DNA of 64,000 nt from Eutypella sp. D-1 (GCA_023313575.1 JAJTTP010000005.1:1240001-1304000), one strand, 5' to 3'; shown: positions 21,678-33,679, numbered from the stretch's first letter. The notes: generated by a model from the letters alone, not told the origin. A program made the numbers and translations.

Positions 21678-24600
21678 GAGTTAGGGGCGCTGGTATCGGC
21701 GTTTATTGCTTGTGCTTGCCCGGCGACAGGCTTTTAGGCCTGGGGTAAGCTATTGAACTGGACTGGACTGGACTGGGCGGCGTTCGTGGAGTTTTACCTT
21801 TCCACCCCCCTCTCTCCTTTATGGCTTGGTTCGAAGACCTTGGAGGGTTTACGTGGCCTAGTAGTGAGGATGCTTCGACGAAGTCCGCGTTATGCATGAA
21901 ACTTCTCAGCGTGTACTAGGTGAGGGGGAGAGGCGAGCATGTGATTATCTCGTTATCTCCCAGATGCCAGGTGGTTGATGTGTCGAATCACATGTAAGGC
22001 GACGGCTTAGTCGGAAAACTTGAGGGGTTGGCCCTCTGCAGGCAAATGGCACCCCCACACCCCCAGGATTTGCAGACGTTGATGGGAGCCGTGGAAACGG
22101 CGGGCGTCGGGTCAAGTTTACCAAACCCATGTCGTATTCGAATAGACTCGGACTTGGGCTGGACCTCAAGAATTCTCGATCTCAATGGAACGGAACTTCG
22201 TTGCGTGGGACTATCATAGCATTTGCTGGCGGTCTCACCATCTCACCAAACCCCCCAACTTTCACTTACTTACGTACTTAAACGTGTGCATGCATTAAGA
22301 CTACATATGCACACACAGATCCTTGAGAGCATGGCCGGGGAAAGCAGCTCTATATCGATCGCTGCAGCGCACCCTAATGTTGTGACAGTATACCTAAGTA
22401 ACAATGCTCGCTTACAGCCCCCGCTGCACTACTTGTATCTTCATTGCTATGACGCACAGTGTATTACCTGGGTACACTCTCCCATAAGGCCTGGGAGAGG
22501 TTTGCTCCAGTGGGCTCTCTTTTAGCGTATCTTGTCTGCCGGCGCTTACTGCCATTTGGTAGATGGATCGACCTCTCACCTACCGAGATATACGATAATA
22601 CTTACAAGTCAAAAAGGGCCGCTAAAAGGGACGGAAACAGAGTTCGGGCGCATGGGGTGGTCCGTACTGTGACGGAGGCCCCTCCAGCCGCTCTGGCGGG
22701 GAGGTAGGTATGTATGTAGGCTTGGTAGGGTAATACTTAAGTTAATCGTAGTAACACCATACGTATGCACGTTTCCTCAAATCTGACTGACCTCTCCGCA
22801 CGTAGGTAATCACGCAATACGGAGCCCAGTCCCGTGCTGCGACGGCGCACATGCATTACACATACATAGTCATTAAGAAGAAGCTATTCTGAAGAGGGGT
22901 TCGCGTTACGTGTGGGTGTGTGTGTGGTCCAGCCACAATAAAAAAAAAGGGGAAAGTGAAAATTCTAAAGAAAATAAGGAAGCAATCGTCTACGTTCGGT
23001 CGGACATTGGATATACATACGTATTGGATGTGCCCTAATTCATAAGCTACGGGCTACTCCGTACATAGTAATAATTAGTACGCCCTGTCGGATAGTCCGG
23101 TGTTGGGGGATACGAGAAATACCTGGTAGTACGTCGTGTCCGTAGCCCGCACGGCAAATCGAACTAAGCTTCTTTCTAGCGTGAGCTTCTCTAGCAAGGG
23201 GAAGAAGGGAACTGTGTATGTGTCTACCCATAGTCGGGTATAAGCGATGTATATAAAACCCTGCTCCCGACTCTGCCTCCTTTTGATAGACAGATCGTGG
23301 GGTTTTCACTTCCCGACGGTTAGATGCCCGGAAAAAAAAAGACGACACTGCTTGCTGGCTTCCGGCAGTCCTCATATGCTGGGATATTTCGAAGTGTGTA
23401 CTCCTCCCTACTGGTAGAAGTAGTAAGCCTATATATTATAAAGTGCAGGAAAACATGAAGCAGACATATCTATCTGACTTACAATGCAAAGGAAGATATG
23501 ATGTGAATCTCGCGTTCGTCTCTCTGTTTTCTGTTCGCCGGTTGGATACGTAGCTGCAGATGAAACGAGCCTATGTCCCCAAAGCCTGCGCGATCGGCAG
23601 CGATCCGCACCACAAGCCAGCCAACCAGAGTTGGTTGAGAAGCGTCCTCACGAGTCACACAACCCTCACAACTCGGTTCCCCGCAACCCCCTCCTCACCT
23701 TACACCTCCGATGGTTTGTATAGACTAGATCTATGTAGTGGATTATCCCGGCCTGGAGACTCGGTGTTGGGGTGGGTTGATAGAATTGTTCATTGTGAAA
23801 GCACTCCCCCCTTGCCTAATACCTACATAATTCTATCGATAGTAAGTTAAGTCAAGACATGTCAAAAGCCATCGAGAGCCAGGGATCCATGCACTTCTAG
23901 ACTTCTTAACTTCGTGGTATGCATGCACTCACTCTCTGAATGGGGTTGTTTACATATATGTCAGACAGTCTTACGGCCGGCCCCTTGCCATTCTTCTGCG
24001 ATATGAGCTACAAGCAGGAGTGGCATTGTATATATTTACTGTAATGAGCAGGTGAGGACACCGTGACCAACTCAGCAGTCAATAATTGCAACCTTTTCAT
24101 TCAATCTCGGGCATCAGATAGATTGCCTTCAGTCAGTTATGTACGCGGTTTTAATAGAGCACGTGTGCGTGTGTATATGTAACCCGGACGCTGGAAACTT
24201 CATTCCATCCCGTCCGTCTTTTGACGGAACATTGGTCCCCCCCGTCCATACCCGGCGTCTCCCCGGGAGGAAGAAAATGGGGTTTCTCGGTTTTTAATTC
24301 TTCTTCTTCTACATAGTACACAGCCGTATAACCGTCTCAGACAAGAACAGACATGCATGCCATTCCACTTTCCTAAACGGGAACAGAAGGGCCTCTCGAT
24401 TTAGGCATGGCGCTCTGCGTGGGATCAGCCCTGCATCTCTCAGCGCGTAACCGATAGGCCTGACAAGAGAGAAACAGAGCCCTTTCGAGAGAGAAGCGAC
24501 CCCCTCCCTAACCCCCTTAAAAGCCTTCTTGGCTACTTAGATGCTTGGCCTGCTTGGCTGTCGGACAGATGCTGTCCGACTACCCGCTGTCCTGCAGTGT

Positions 24601-26324
24601 ATTTTATTCTATATTTCGTGCGACCGACGCCGTATTACCCGCCTGCAAGGTACCTGTCTGCTTCTGTACGTACTTAGGTAGAGGTGTAGGATTAAGGTGA
24701 TGTAGCGGCTGTCTCCGCAGCTAACTTTGGAGATAGGGATGAGATATGTTTCATGTGTAAATGGGGTGGCCTCGCGAGCTGACACCCTTTCCCATCTACA
24801 TAGTATGTCCATATTTGCTCTGAGGTCCACCACGGGTACGGAGTACTAAGTAATGGAATAGGGAGCCAAGAACTCATGTACGTAGACACATACATACAAG
24901 TGGTACTTTACTTGCACGTTAGGTACGTAGAAGTAGCTGAGTAAAGCCCCGGATTTAGCGGATTAGATACGCACTAGCTACCTAGGTAGCTAGGATCGAT
25001 ATCTCCTATATACTACGTTAGGAAAATGCATGTAGACCTATAGATATGGAATATTTCACATGATTCTCCTTTGCGTGCCTACGTACCTACCTGTGTGTTA
25101 GTCTAGTATAAGTGTCTGGCAATTGACAACCTAGTTGCCTATCAAGCCTATGAAGCAATCTGGCGCTTTAGCTGTACTCCCTAAAGAATTAGACTGTAAT
25201 AAATAATACAGATTCAAATGTTTTAGTTTACATTCTCTGCCGGATCGTCGACATCGTTTCCCTCCCAAGTCCCCTGGTCTCCCTCCCCACTATGTCGCCC
25301 TAGACACTTTATAGACGTATCGTATATTGTAATTACGTGTGAGAGTCCACCCTGGCAACCTGGGCTGACGCAGGCGTATCTACACACTAGATACAATGTA
25401 CCTAAAATTGTATGTATAGCGCCGTATGGTATCGTATATCCCATACTCTGTATCGTTTCTAGGTGTAATAGGTTCCAGTATGCCTAGCTATATGTACATC
25501 TGTATGTGGTAGAGATTGCCACATGTAAGTATACTTACTTACAACTAACTACCATTAGGTACCTACCGACCTGAGTAAGTAAGTAAAGCCAGCGTACCTA
25601 CTCCGTACCTTTTATTGTTCAAGACTTTTTATTTTTAATAGATCACCTTATGATGACAATCTGGTAACTGGAAAAAAAAAACTACCTGTAGACAGTTTTT
25701 TGTATTTGTCACTGATGGCTGAAATATCTACACTCTCTTCACTTTTCAGTCGCTCCTTACACCTACACCTTACCACCTACCTAGGTATAGTTACATACAA
25801 CCTGGAATACCTAGAGACAATTATTGATCTGATATCACCAACTTCTCCTTCCCGAATTCCCTTTACACTCTTCTGCCTCCCTCCCTCCCTTCCTCTCTCT
25901 AACATAGCAGGTCCCCCCCCCCTACTTAGTACTTAACCCTAGATCCGCTAGTAGACCTCCTCCCTCCTACATAGCTCTAGGGCGCCTTCAACAACTAGAG
26001 ATTCCTGCCATTCCATCTGATCGCCACCACATTGGACATAGAAACCCTTACATTTTATTTTTTATTTTTTGTTTTCTATTTTTTGACCTTCTCCCTTCCC
26101 ATCTCCCTTTAATTCTTTTTTCTCCCCCCTTCTCTCGGTGGCGTGGTTTAAGCATTTGATATCATACGTTTTGCGATCAGTACTCCTCCGTACCTAGTTG
26201 AATCAACCATCTCTTCCAATGTTGTCACTATCTTCGACACGATATTCATAACCTCATCTCCGACCTCGTCTTCTAGATCTCTCGCCGGATCTCTCGCCGG
26301 ATCTCGTCGTACCCTATCGTCACT
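21678..26324. other. Large gene desert with palindromic TACCTA/TAGGTA motifs
   Basis: Nearly 4.7 kb without a supported gene. Frames are short and without domains. The sequence is full of TACCTA, TAGGTA and ACGTA words, including a perfect 20-bp palindrome at 24974-24993. The last 500 bp are C/T-rich and are probably the promoter and 5' leader of the glycosyltransferase. They include two tandem copies of GATCTCTCGCCG at 26276-26299 just upstream of its ATG. Confidence 0.5.
24974..24993. repeat. Perfect 20-bp palindrome
   Basis: CTAGCTACCTAGGTAGCTAG is identical to its own reverse complement with no spacer. It sits in the middle of the gene desert among many related TACCTAGGT-type words. Function is unknown. 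Confidence 0.9.
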
Positions 26325-28283
26325 ATGATCGCAAACCCGAAATCATCTCGCCGCATTCGCCTCTTCGGTGCCATCGCCGTTCTAGCTGCCCTCACCACCT
26401 ACCTGCATCTTCGCCCGCAAATAAGGGAGCCGACATATGACTATGCGCTTAGCTACTACGAGACCGTTGCCCATTATTTCCACCCCCAAGAACATGTTTA
26501 TAACAATACCTTATATTCCGAGGGGACCGAGGAGGTGGTTGATCAATACTATAACTCCAGTCAGCCATGCGCCAACTTCCCGGATACCGAGGGGATCATG
26601 TTGGTGATGAAGACGGGTGCTACGGAAGCTTTTGATAGGATCCCCACCCATCTTCTTACCACCATGCGATGTCTTCCGGATTTCCTGATATTTTCTGATA
26701 TGGTATGTATATATGCCGGGGGGGGGGGAGAGAGAGAGAGAGAGTGAGAGAGAGAGAGAGAGTGAGAGAGAGAGAGAGAGTGAGAGAGAGAAAGACAGAC
26801 AGAGAGAGAGAAAAGAGAGAAAAGCGAGAACTAACAAAATGATGCGCGCAGGAGCAACAAATTGGCTCCTACCACGTCTATGACGCGCTTGCCGAGGTGG
26901 AGGAATCCACCAAAGCCCACAACTCCGACTTCGACCTTTATCGCGACCAGAAAGAATGTCCCGTTTCCCAGAAATCCTGCATCGACGCCAGAGACGACAC
27001 CCAGAAGGCCTGGAATCTCGATAAGTACAAGTTTCTCCCTATGATGGAGCAGACTTGGAGATTGCGACCCGGCCGCGATTGGTACGTTTTCGTGGAGGCC
27101 GATACCTATATTTTCTGGGAGAATCTGGTGCAATGGCTGTGGAAATACTCCAATCTTAACCCCCGGGAAAAGCTGTACCTCGGCAGTCGAAGCTTTATCG
27201 CCGGAATGCCCTTCGCGCACGGTGGTTCTGGATACGTCATTAGCGGGACCTTGCTCAAGCATCTGATCGAGTATCATCCCGGTGTTGTGAAGGAGTACAA
27301 CCAGAAAGGCAACAGCGAATGTTGTGGTGATCTCCTGTTGGCGCAGGCTCTCGATGACTACGAGAACGTGAAGATCCGTCAGGCCTGGCCATTGTTCAAT
27401 GGAGAGAAGCCGAGCACATTGCCCTACGGCCCTGGCCATTGGTGCGAGCCCATTCTTACAATGCATCATATGAACGCCGAAGAGATTAGCAGCGTGTGGC
27501 AGTTCGAGCAAACTCGCAAGAATGATGTAAGTGCTCCCCATTCGATTTATGCTTAAATTTATACGTTCGATAAGCTTTGTGGTGGCATTGATGGTGGAGG
27601 ATGCATACTAGATATCTATGTGGATGCTTTGGTCCCGGAAACCTTGTTCTGAGGAGCCTTGGAGACTAACTGGGATCGTGCAGCGACCACTTATGATTCG
27701 GGATTTATATGAGACGTTCATGGCCCCGAAGATGCAGGTTTCGCGATCCGACTGGGACAACCTCTCCGACGACACCTGCTACGTCAACCCGGATCCGGAA
27801 GCGCAAGAACGCGCCGAAGGCTTCGAGCGCGACCGCCAGAAGGAGGAAAGCGAGATGAGCGACATAGAAAAGGAGGCGTGGAAATCGTGGGAAAACTGCG
27901 CTAAAGTATGCCAGTCAGAAATTCCCGAGGACGATGAGATCGAATTCGATGCGGGTATTTGGGGCCGGAACGACGACAGCCCCGCTACGGCCAGCGATAC
28001 CAATGCTGCCGAGGACACCTCGCCGAGTGACCAGTCCCTGCGAGAAGCCCGCCAAAGGGAATTGACCGAGAAGCGGAAGAACCGACAGTGCTTCCAGTAC
28101 AGGTGGCACGAGGAAGTCTGCTGCACGTCACGGAGCTTCAAGCTCGGCGGCCCGAAAGCGAAGCCCGAATCTGGCTACAACAAGCACCGGTGGATGAGCG
28201 GTTGGCACCTCAAGGGCATCAACGACTGGATCGACGCCATGGGCGAGTGCAAGGAACCCGCGTGGAAGGAACCCGAACGGTAA
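26325..28283 (+). CDS. GT31/fringe-like type II membrane glycosyltransferase
   Basis: Three exons encode 550 aa: 26325-26702, 26852-27526 and 27684-28283. All joins are phase 0, with donors GTATGT and GTAAGT. A single N-terminal membrane anchor (residues about 13-29, LFGAIAVLAALTTYLHL) follows a short basic cytosolic tail, typical of Golgi enzymes. The lumenal part has the fungal fringe/DUF604-like blocks: LRPGRDWYVFVEADTYIFW with a DxD-equivalent EADTY (208-212), then LYLGSRSFIAGMPFAHGGSGY, CCGDLLLAQAL and LPYGPGHWCEPILTMHHM. By family it should transfer a sugar from a nucleotide-sugar donor to a glycoprotein or glycolipid; the sugar is unknown. The C-terminal Cys-rich extension (from about residue 350) is a fungal addition. 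Intron 1 carries a long GA microsatellite. Confidence 0.9.
26717..26822 (+). repeat. G-run plus (GA)n microsatellite inside an intron
   Basis: Eleven or so G residues are followed by about 100 bases of GA repeats with occasional T, C or A interruptions, filling most of intron 1 of the glycosyltransferase. The sense strand is almost pure purine, so this intron lacks the usual pyrimidine tract. A CTAAC branch site and GCGCGCAG acceptor remain downstream. Confidence 0.95.
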
Positions 28284-29482
28284 ACGGCTATTATAAGGCG
28301 ACTACCTAAAACACTTTACGACCCTACAATTTTTATAACGTCAAGAAGCTAAAGCCGCGCCGAATGGTAGGACGACCGTCGTAGCACGAATGAGGAGGCC
28401 ATCCTGGGAGACGCTGGGAAACGATAGGAGCGAGTGACGGGGAAACGACATTCACAATTTAGACGGGTCGGACGGATTTGATACGGCGCTTGCTGCGTCG
28501 ATGCTTTTCATATTCGCATCGATGAATATCGCGCAAGGCCATTTATACGCAAACTTTCACGGCTGGATTAGGCAGACCCCCTACGAGGGAGGAATGGGCA
28601 TATGGACTAGAAAAAGGACATGTCGGCGATACATGAGGGAAGTTACGGCGTTCTAGAGGCTTTTTTTCTGGTTGTTCTCAGCAACGTGGTCGGTTACCAG
28701 CAGAGTCGGGGGCTTTTTTTTTTTCTTTCTGAACCCCCCCCGTCCTCGTCCTGGGCCTTTCATGCTATCTACGCCATAGACGAGCGGAGGGAGATGAACG
28801 GCGAGCGATGTATTATGATGGAATATAAAACCCCAGGGGTCAATTGAACTATCCTGAGCCTCGCCTAACCATGTCATTGATTGATCGAGGAATACGTGTG
28901 GACTTAACGAGGGAAAATGAACAGTTATAGCGCGGGTTCTGACGGGGCGACAGACGGAATGATACAACTGTCCTTCGAAGGGATGGTACCGCTCTGGCTG
29001 TCTTACTTATATAACCAATTGTTGGATGTTGATCTGCAAATGTCATTGACAAATTATCGAGTTGCAAAGCCATCAGAGGTTCCTAATCTCGGTCACACTG
29101 TCTACGTATACGATGAGTAGATAATTAAGGGGTAGCAGGGGCACCGCATGTATTCACATACCCACGCACCGATGCAAGGTTCTACTATACTTGGGCGGAG
29201 GAAGAATTCTTTACACGATATGTCTGTCGATGAATATGCTTCTCCTGGATCTACTCGTGACCCGTTACACTTCGGTCCCTGGATAGGGGGTTTCGCCCCA
29301 CATGGAATGTGCTGTGCACATCAGCATTCCACGCGCAAGACTCCTTGGTTCGTCCGAAGGGCCGGGCAAGGTGAGGAGAGGAAGTGGGATGAAGAAAAGT
29401 CAACGAATTCCAAACGCTTTCCATGCTTATGTGCTAACGTGCAAGTATATATAAGAAACATGCATTGCGCAATCCCAATCAA
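28284..29482. other. Convergent intergenic region
   Basis: About 1.2 kb between the 3' ends of the glycosyltransferase (+) and the Cys-rich membrane protein (-). It holds T-rich and C-rich runs near 28714-28742. No supported gene; a plus-strand frame at 29148-29585 has no motif and runs into the antisense of the neighbouring gene. Confidence 0.5.
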
Positions 29483-30761
29483 TCAAGCCAACTCGTGCGA
29501 CTGCCCCGCCCAGAGTTCGGACCGCGGAGTACCGTCGATCTCCTGCGTGCCCGGCGCCCTCGCCCCCGGGTGGTTCGGCCCGTGATGCGGCGCGTAGCCG
29601 GCGTAGGGATGTGGGTGGGACTGGGCCGAGTGGGAGTCACCGTACTTGGACATCGGCGTCGCGAAGTCGTACCCGCCGCCGTAGTAGCTCATCGGGTTGC
29701 CGCCAACTCCTAACCCCCCGTTGTTGTTGTTGCCCGCCATCGCCGCCGAGGCCGGGCCGCCGTTGCGCTCATCCCCGCCGCTGAATCCACCGTACCCAGC
29801 CCCCAGCCCGCCGCTCGCCGGCGACAGCTGCCCCCGCCCATCGTGACCTACTCCACCGCTTTCATAACCGCCGGTGTAGGGGCTGCCGCTGCTATGGGTC
29901 ATGGCGGCCGCTGCGCCCCCGTCCTTGCCGGCCGGCAGCTCCGCCGCCGCCGTCTCCCCCCGCCGTCGTCGCCGGAGGAGGAACCAGACGGCCAGCACCA
30001 CCAAGGCGAGACCTGCCACCCCGCCAACGACGCCGCCCGCTATCGCACCCACTGGGGAACTGCTGCCGTCATCGTCGTTGTTGCTGTCGGGGGTGGGGCC
30101 GATCGTCGCCGAGGAGGTCGCTGAGGTCACGGAGGAAGGCGCTGTCGAAGATGCTGTCGAAGATGTCGTCGAAGATGCAGTCGATGAACTTTCGCTCCTC
30201 TGATCGTCTATGTTAAGTGGGGTGGCATGTCAGTCAGTCGGTTTCGACAAGTAGCTCCTTGAGTATATGCCAAGGCAGTGGATCTCAAGGCGGTTCACTG
30301 AGGACGCGGGTCATTCGACTTGGTGCATTCGCGCAATCATGCATTCACGTATGTCAATCGTTCATCGTACCTTGTTCGACGACAGCGAGGGCCCGGGCGC
30401 CACTCGGCAGGACGGAGCCGGACGTAGCGCAGCCGTTGGAGCCGCCGTTGTCATAGCCGACATGGCCGGGCTCGCAGCAGAAGTAGCCGCCGTTGTCGAA
30501 CATGGGCCAGGAGGCGTTGGCACAGCGGGGTTCCTCGACCAGGGCGGCCGTGCAGTTGCTGCCGCCCGGGCCGCTGCCCGGGTCCGGCAAGCAGCACGCC
30601 ACGTTGTACTGGCTGGGGCACAGCGTCGACGACGGGCAGCACGCCCGGAACGGCGACACCGTCACCCCGCAGTCTACCTCCCTCCGCAGCAGACACGATC
30701 CATTCCGCCGGATCGCCCAGCCCGAGGCGTCGTCGTCCTCTGCCAGCGACAAGAACGACAT
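29483..30761 (-). CDS. Cys-rich single-pass membrane protein with Gly-rich tail
   Basis: Two exons give 371 aa: 30761-30371 and 30207-29483. The N-terminal 130 residues hold more than ten cysteines in a fixed fungal pattern ([49 protein letters not shown]), which looks like a secreted disulfide-bonded domain. A Ser/Thr stalk (about 133-182) follows, then one membrane span (about 184-208, [24 protein letters not shown]) stopped by RRRRR, and a long Gly/Ser/Tyr-rich cytosolic tail ending in SHELA. The layout suggests a cell-surface sensor or wall-associated protein; that is inferred. No signal peptide precedes the Cys domain with this start, so an upstream exon may be missing or the N-terminus is translocated by the single span. 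Confidence 0.75.
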
Positions 30762-32158
30762 CGTTCAGTCGATGAGCAGGCGGAAGCGCGCGTGCTGGGT
30801 GTATATGTGTGTGCGCGCGTGTGTATGTAGCGTATGTGGGTTTGCCCGTATTTGTCTATAACTCTGGGGATGGGAGAACAAAAAAGTGAAAGGGAGATCT
30901 ACCAGGCAGATTTGGGCAATTCAGCCAGTCTTGTTCTCCTGCACTACGCACTCCACTACAGCACACGGGGAATAGCACCACCCCCCTGGTTTGTAATGGA
31001 TTCACGGTAGATAGTTGGTATACTTCGTAGTATGCAGGAAAATGTCTATCTATCTCAGACAAGTAGGTAGACAAGATAGGCAGGTAGGTAAGGCGAGACT
31101 GAAGGATCAAAAAGGACGGGGATGAAGGCGCACATGGTGGTGGACCCCATGTTTTTCATGCATGGGCATACACGGGTACTTAGTATATGAAGTGTCTCCC
31201 CGTCTCTCAATCACCACGGCTACGGCTCTTCGAGAGCGAATCGTCAAGACTGCGATTCCGTCAGCACTAGTTATTGGTAATTAACTCTTGTGACTATACT
31301 GGATTGAGCTTGGGAGCATGCGTTCTAGAGAAGTACAGAAGAAAAAGAAAAAAATTGTTGCCGCCGACCGATTGATAGCGCTCAGCGGGCCCCCAAAACC
31401 CAAGGCGGACCGGGCTCTAGTTAGGCGTTTGCTAGTCTGGCGGTGGAACCCCTTGAAGCCTTCAGGTGCTTGGGTGCCTCGCTAAGTCACCTATGGAATG
31501 GAAGGCTTACTCTACGGAAATGTGCCGCTGAAAACTGCGCTCTTGGCGACGTCGATCATAACTATATAGAAGACTATCGGAGATCTGACAGTCTGGGCTT
31601 CAAAAGAGTTCCTGTTTCCAGTGTGTTTTACCTCTGGCATTGAGGATCTGGGAAATTGAATACCATCGTCCATCGTGCATGCGTTCAAATTTTCGCTCGG
31701 TGACAGGCTCTCTTATCTAAGGCCCTGGCAACCTGGGTGCAGCACGAGTTATACACGACAGGAACATGTATGTATAATAATAGGTAACCAACCAACCACC
31801 TGGGCAACTTTGGAAAAACCCGTGGTGGGTTTACCCGGCCGCTAAATGTAATAGTTAGTGCTTACCTATATATAAGTAAAAGGCGATAGGAGTCGAGACT
31901 CACCGTGTCACTTTGCTATAAAAAGATATATTAGGCTCCTTGACCATGGTTCGATAATAGACCGGTGCAGGGGAGGTGGGGGGGTAATAGCGGAGCTTTT
32001 CCGAAAACAATGTTTTTGCAACTACGAAATACTGCTAGGCGGGTGTAACTACATACAGACAATCCTCATGATCACATTCATCCTGTAGTACTCGACTCAA
32101 GATCCTTCGAGCCTACCTGGATTATTTAGGACTTTACTTCCTTCCTTCGGCCGTCCTA
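30762..32158. other. Intergenic, no supported gene
   Basis: About 1.4 kb. The left part is the promoter and 5' leader of the Cys-rich membrane protein, with alternating GT/GC runs near 30806-30835. The right part is the 3' flank of the P450 gene. No frame with a family motif. Confidence 0.5.
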
Positions 32159-33679
32159 TTAATCTGCCCTCGGCCTCACCTTCACGTAGAAGTCGATCGG
32201 CCGGAGGTTGAACCATCCGTCCTGCTTGAGCTCATAGTCCGGGTCGGCCTTCTCGAAGTCGAACTCCCACATCAGTGTTGCGAGGACGACGAAGCAGAAC
32301 TGGTGGGCCCAGTGCTTGCCGATGCACTCCCTCTTCCCGTTGCCGAACCAGCGCTGGGCGCCGAGAGGCAATTTCTCAAGGGCTCCGACGCCGTCCCCGT
32401 CCATCATGCGCTCCGGGATGAATGCCAACGGATTCTCGAATACCGTGGGGTCCCGGTTCACGCCCGCCAACACGATGATCATGGCCTGGTTATGCGCGAC
32501 GGCGTATCGGCCGCCGCCTAGCAGCACGGGGCTCCGGTCTGCCGGGTCCGCGCGTGGTATAGGCTCGATGTTGAAGCCCGGTGCTGGAAAGGTGAGCCGC
32601 ATCGATTCCCGTAGCACTGCCTCTACGTACCGCAGCCGGGCCATATGTGCGTGTCGCAGTGACTTCCCCCGCCCGACGACCCCGTCGAGCTCTCGCCGCG
32701 CCCGGACAACCACCTCCGGGTTCTCTGCTAGGTAGTACAGCGCGCTACTTAGCAGGCCCGGTGCCGTGCTACTGCCAATTGGCATCGTGACGATTTCGTC
32801 GATGACCTGCGACTCCGTGAACGACTTGCCCGTCTCCGGGTCCTGGGCGTTGAGAAGCGCCCACAACAGGTCGCGTCGCCCAGCCTCCGTAGACGAAGGC
32901 GATGCGAGGTTCTCCTTCCGGCGCGACACCATCTCTGCAGCCCATGAACGTAAAGTGTCGGTGGCACGATTGAACTTGCCACCGTAGACAAGCCAGTTTA
33001 GGAAACCAGGCCGCGTAGGACGCTTCATGGCCTCCGATGTGGCGTCCTCCATCCCCCGGATCGCTGGGTGTTCGGGGCCGGTAAGGCAGCCGAGCTTCGC
33101 GCCGAACAGTGTGCGGGCTGTAACTTCGAGATTGAGGCGGTTGAGCTCGTCGATCGGCGAAACCCGATTAACGGCACCGGTATGACTGTGCTGTCCGCCC
33201 TGCCACTTGCGGACAAGTTCGACCGTAGCGTCGCGCATCTCGTCGAACATATCGGCCACGCGACCGGGGGCGAGTTGCGGCGCGATAATCCGGTGCGCGA
33301 TGCCCCAGCTCGCCTCATGGTCGAAGGCCGTGAAGAGCGAGTCGTGCACCGTGTGCCTGATCTCCACGATGGGCCCCCCGACGAACTTGCGGAAACGCTT
33401 CTCATCGCATAGCTCCCCCGCCAGCGCCGCTCCCGCCACGAAGACAATCGTCTTTCCCAGGACCTTGACCTGAAAGATCTCGCCTAGTCTGGGGGTTAGG
33501 GAATCACCATTGATTAAGAGAGATATTGGCCCTGATCTAGGTACCACCGAAAATGACTTGATCTGCTCACCATATTTCTCTGCCAAGATCTTCAACGATG
33601 CCCAAGTATTGCTTGGGTTGATGTCGAAGATATTACCCAGTAGAGGTATGCCGGGCGGCTGGGGAATGGGCGTTGTCAT
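32159..33679 (-). CDS. Stand-alone CYP505/CYP540-like cytochrome P450
   Basis: Two exons give 477 aa: 33679-33571 and 33483-32159. The 87-bp intron (GTGAGC...GACTAG) is in frame, but removing it restores the block KYGEIFQVKVLGK. The sequence follows the P450foxy/BM3 heme domain: PPGIPLLGNI at residues 8-17, FTAFDHEASWGIAHRI, ExxR as ESMR (329-332), PERM, and the heme loop FGNGKRECIG with Cys423. It ends at FYVKVRPRAD with no flavodoxin or FAD/NADPH reductase domain, so it must use a separate reductase. There is no N-terminal membrane anchor. The family hydroxylates fatty acids near the omega end; the substrate here is unknown. The I-helix reads IGSSTAPG where AGHETTSG is expected, so the conserved acid is absent. 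It is divergent from the ADGF gene. Confidence 0.88.
   Translation of the reverse strand: MTTPIPQPPGIPLLGNIFDINPSNTWASLKILAEKYGEQIKSFSVVPRSGPISLLINGDSLTPRLGEIFQVKVLGKTIVFVAGAALAGELCDEKRFRKFVGGPIVEIRHTVHDSLFTAFDHEASWGIAHRIIAPQLAPGRVADMFDEMRDATVELVRKWQGGQHSHTGAVNRVSPIDELNRLNLEVTARTLFGAKLGCLTGPEHPAIRGMEDATSEAMKRPTRPGFLNWLVYGGKFNRATDTLRSWAAEMVSRRKENLASPSSTEAGRRDLLWALLNAQDPETGKSFTESQVIDEIVTMPIGSSTAPGLLSSALYYLAENPEVVVRARRELDGVVGRGKSLRHAHMARLRYVEAVLRESMRLTFPAPGFNIEPIPRADPADRSPVLLGGGRYAVAHNQAMIIVLAGVNRDPTVFENPLAFIPERMMDGDGVGALEKLPLGAQRWFGNGKRECIGKHWAHQFCFVVLATLMWEFDFEKADPDYELKQDGWFNLRPIDFYVKVRPRAD

Noticed and set aside
26717..26822. Regularly spaced GA blocks considered as an array of repeats and spacers
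   Set aside because: It is a simple dinucleotide microsatellite with point interruptions, not distinct repeats with unique spacers.
26831..27541. 236-codon minus-strand frame
   Set aside because: It is the exact antisense of exon 2 of the glycosyltransferase, which carries clear family motifs.
30267..30830. 187-codon plus-strand frame
   Set aside because: Antisense shadow of exon 1 of the Cys-rich membrane protein.
33484..33570. Apparent 29-residue insertion in the N-terminal part of the P450
   Set aside because: It is bounded by GTGAGC and GACTAG with a CTAAC branch site, and removing it restores the conserved KYGEIFQV block; it is an in-frame 87-bp intron.
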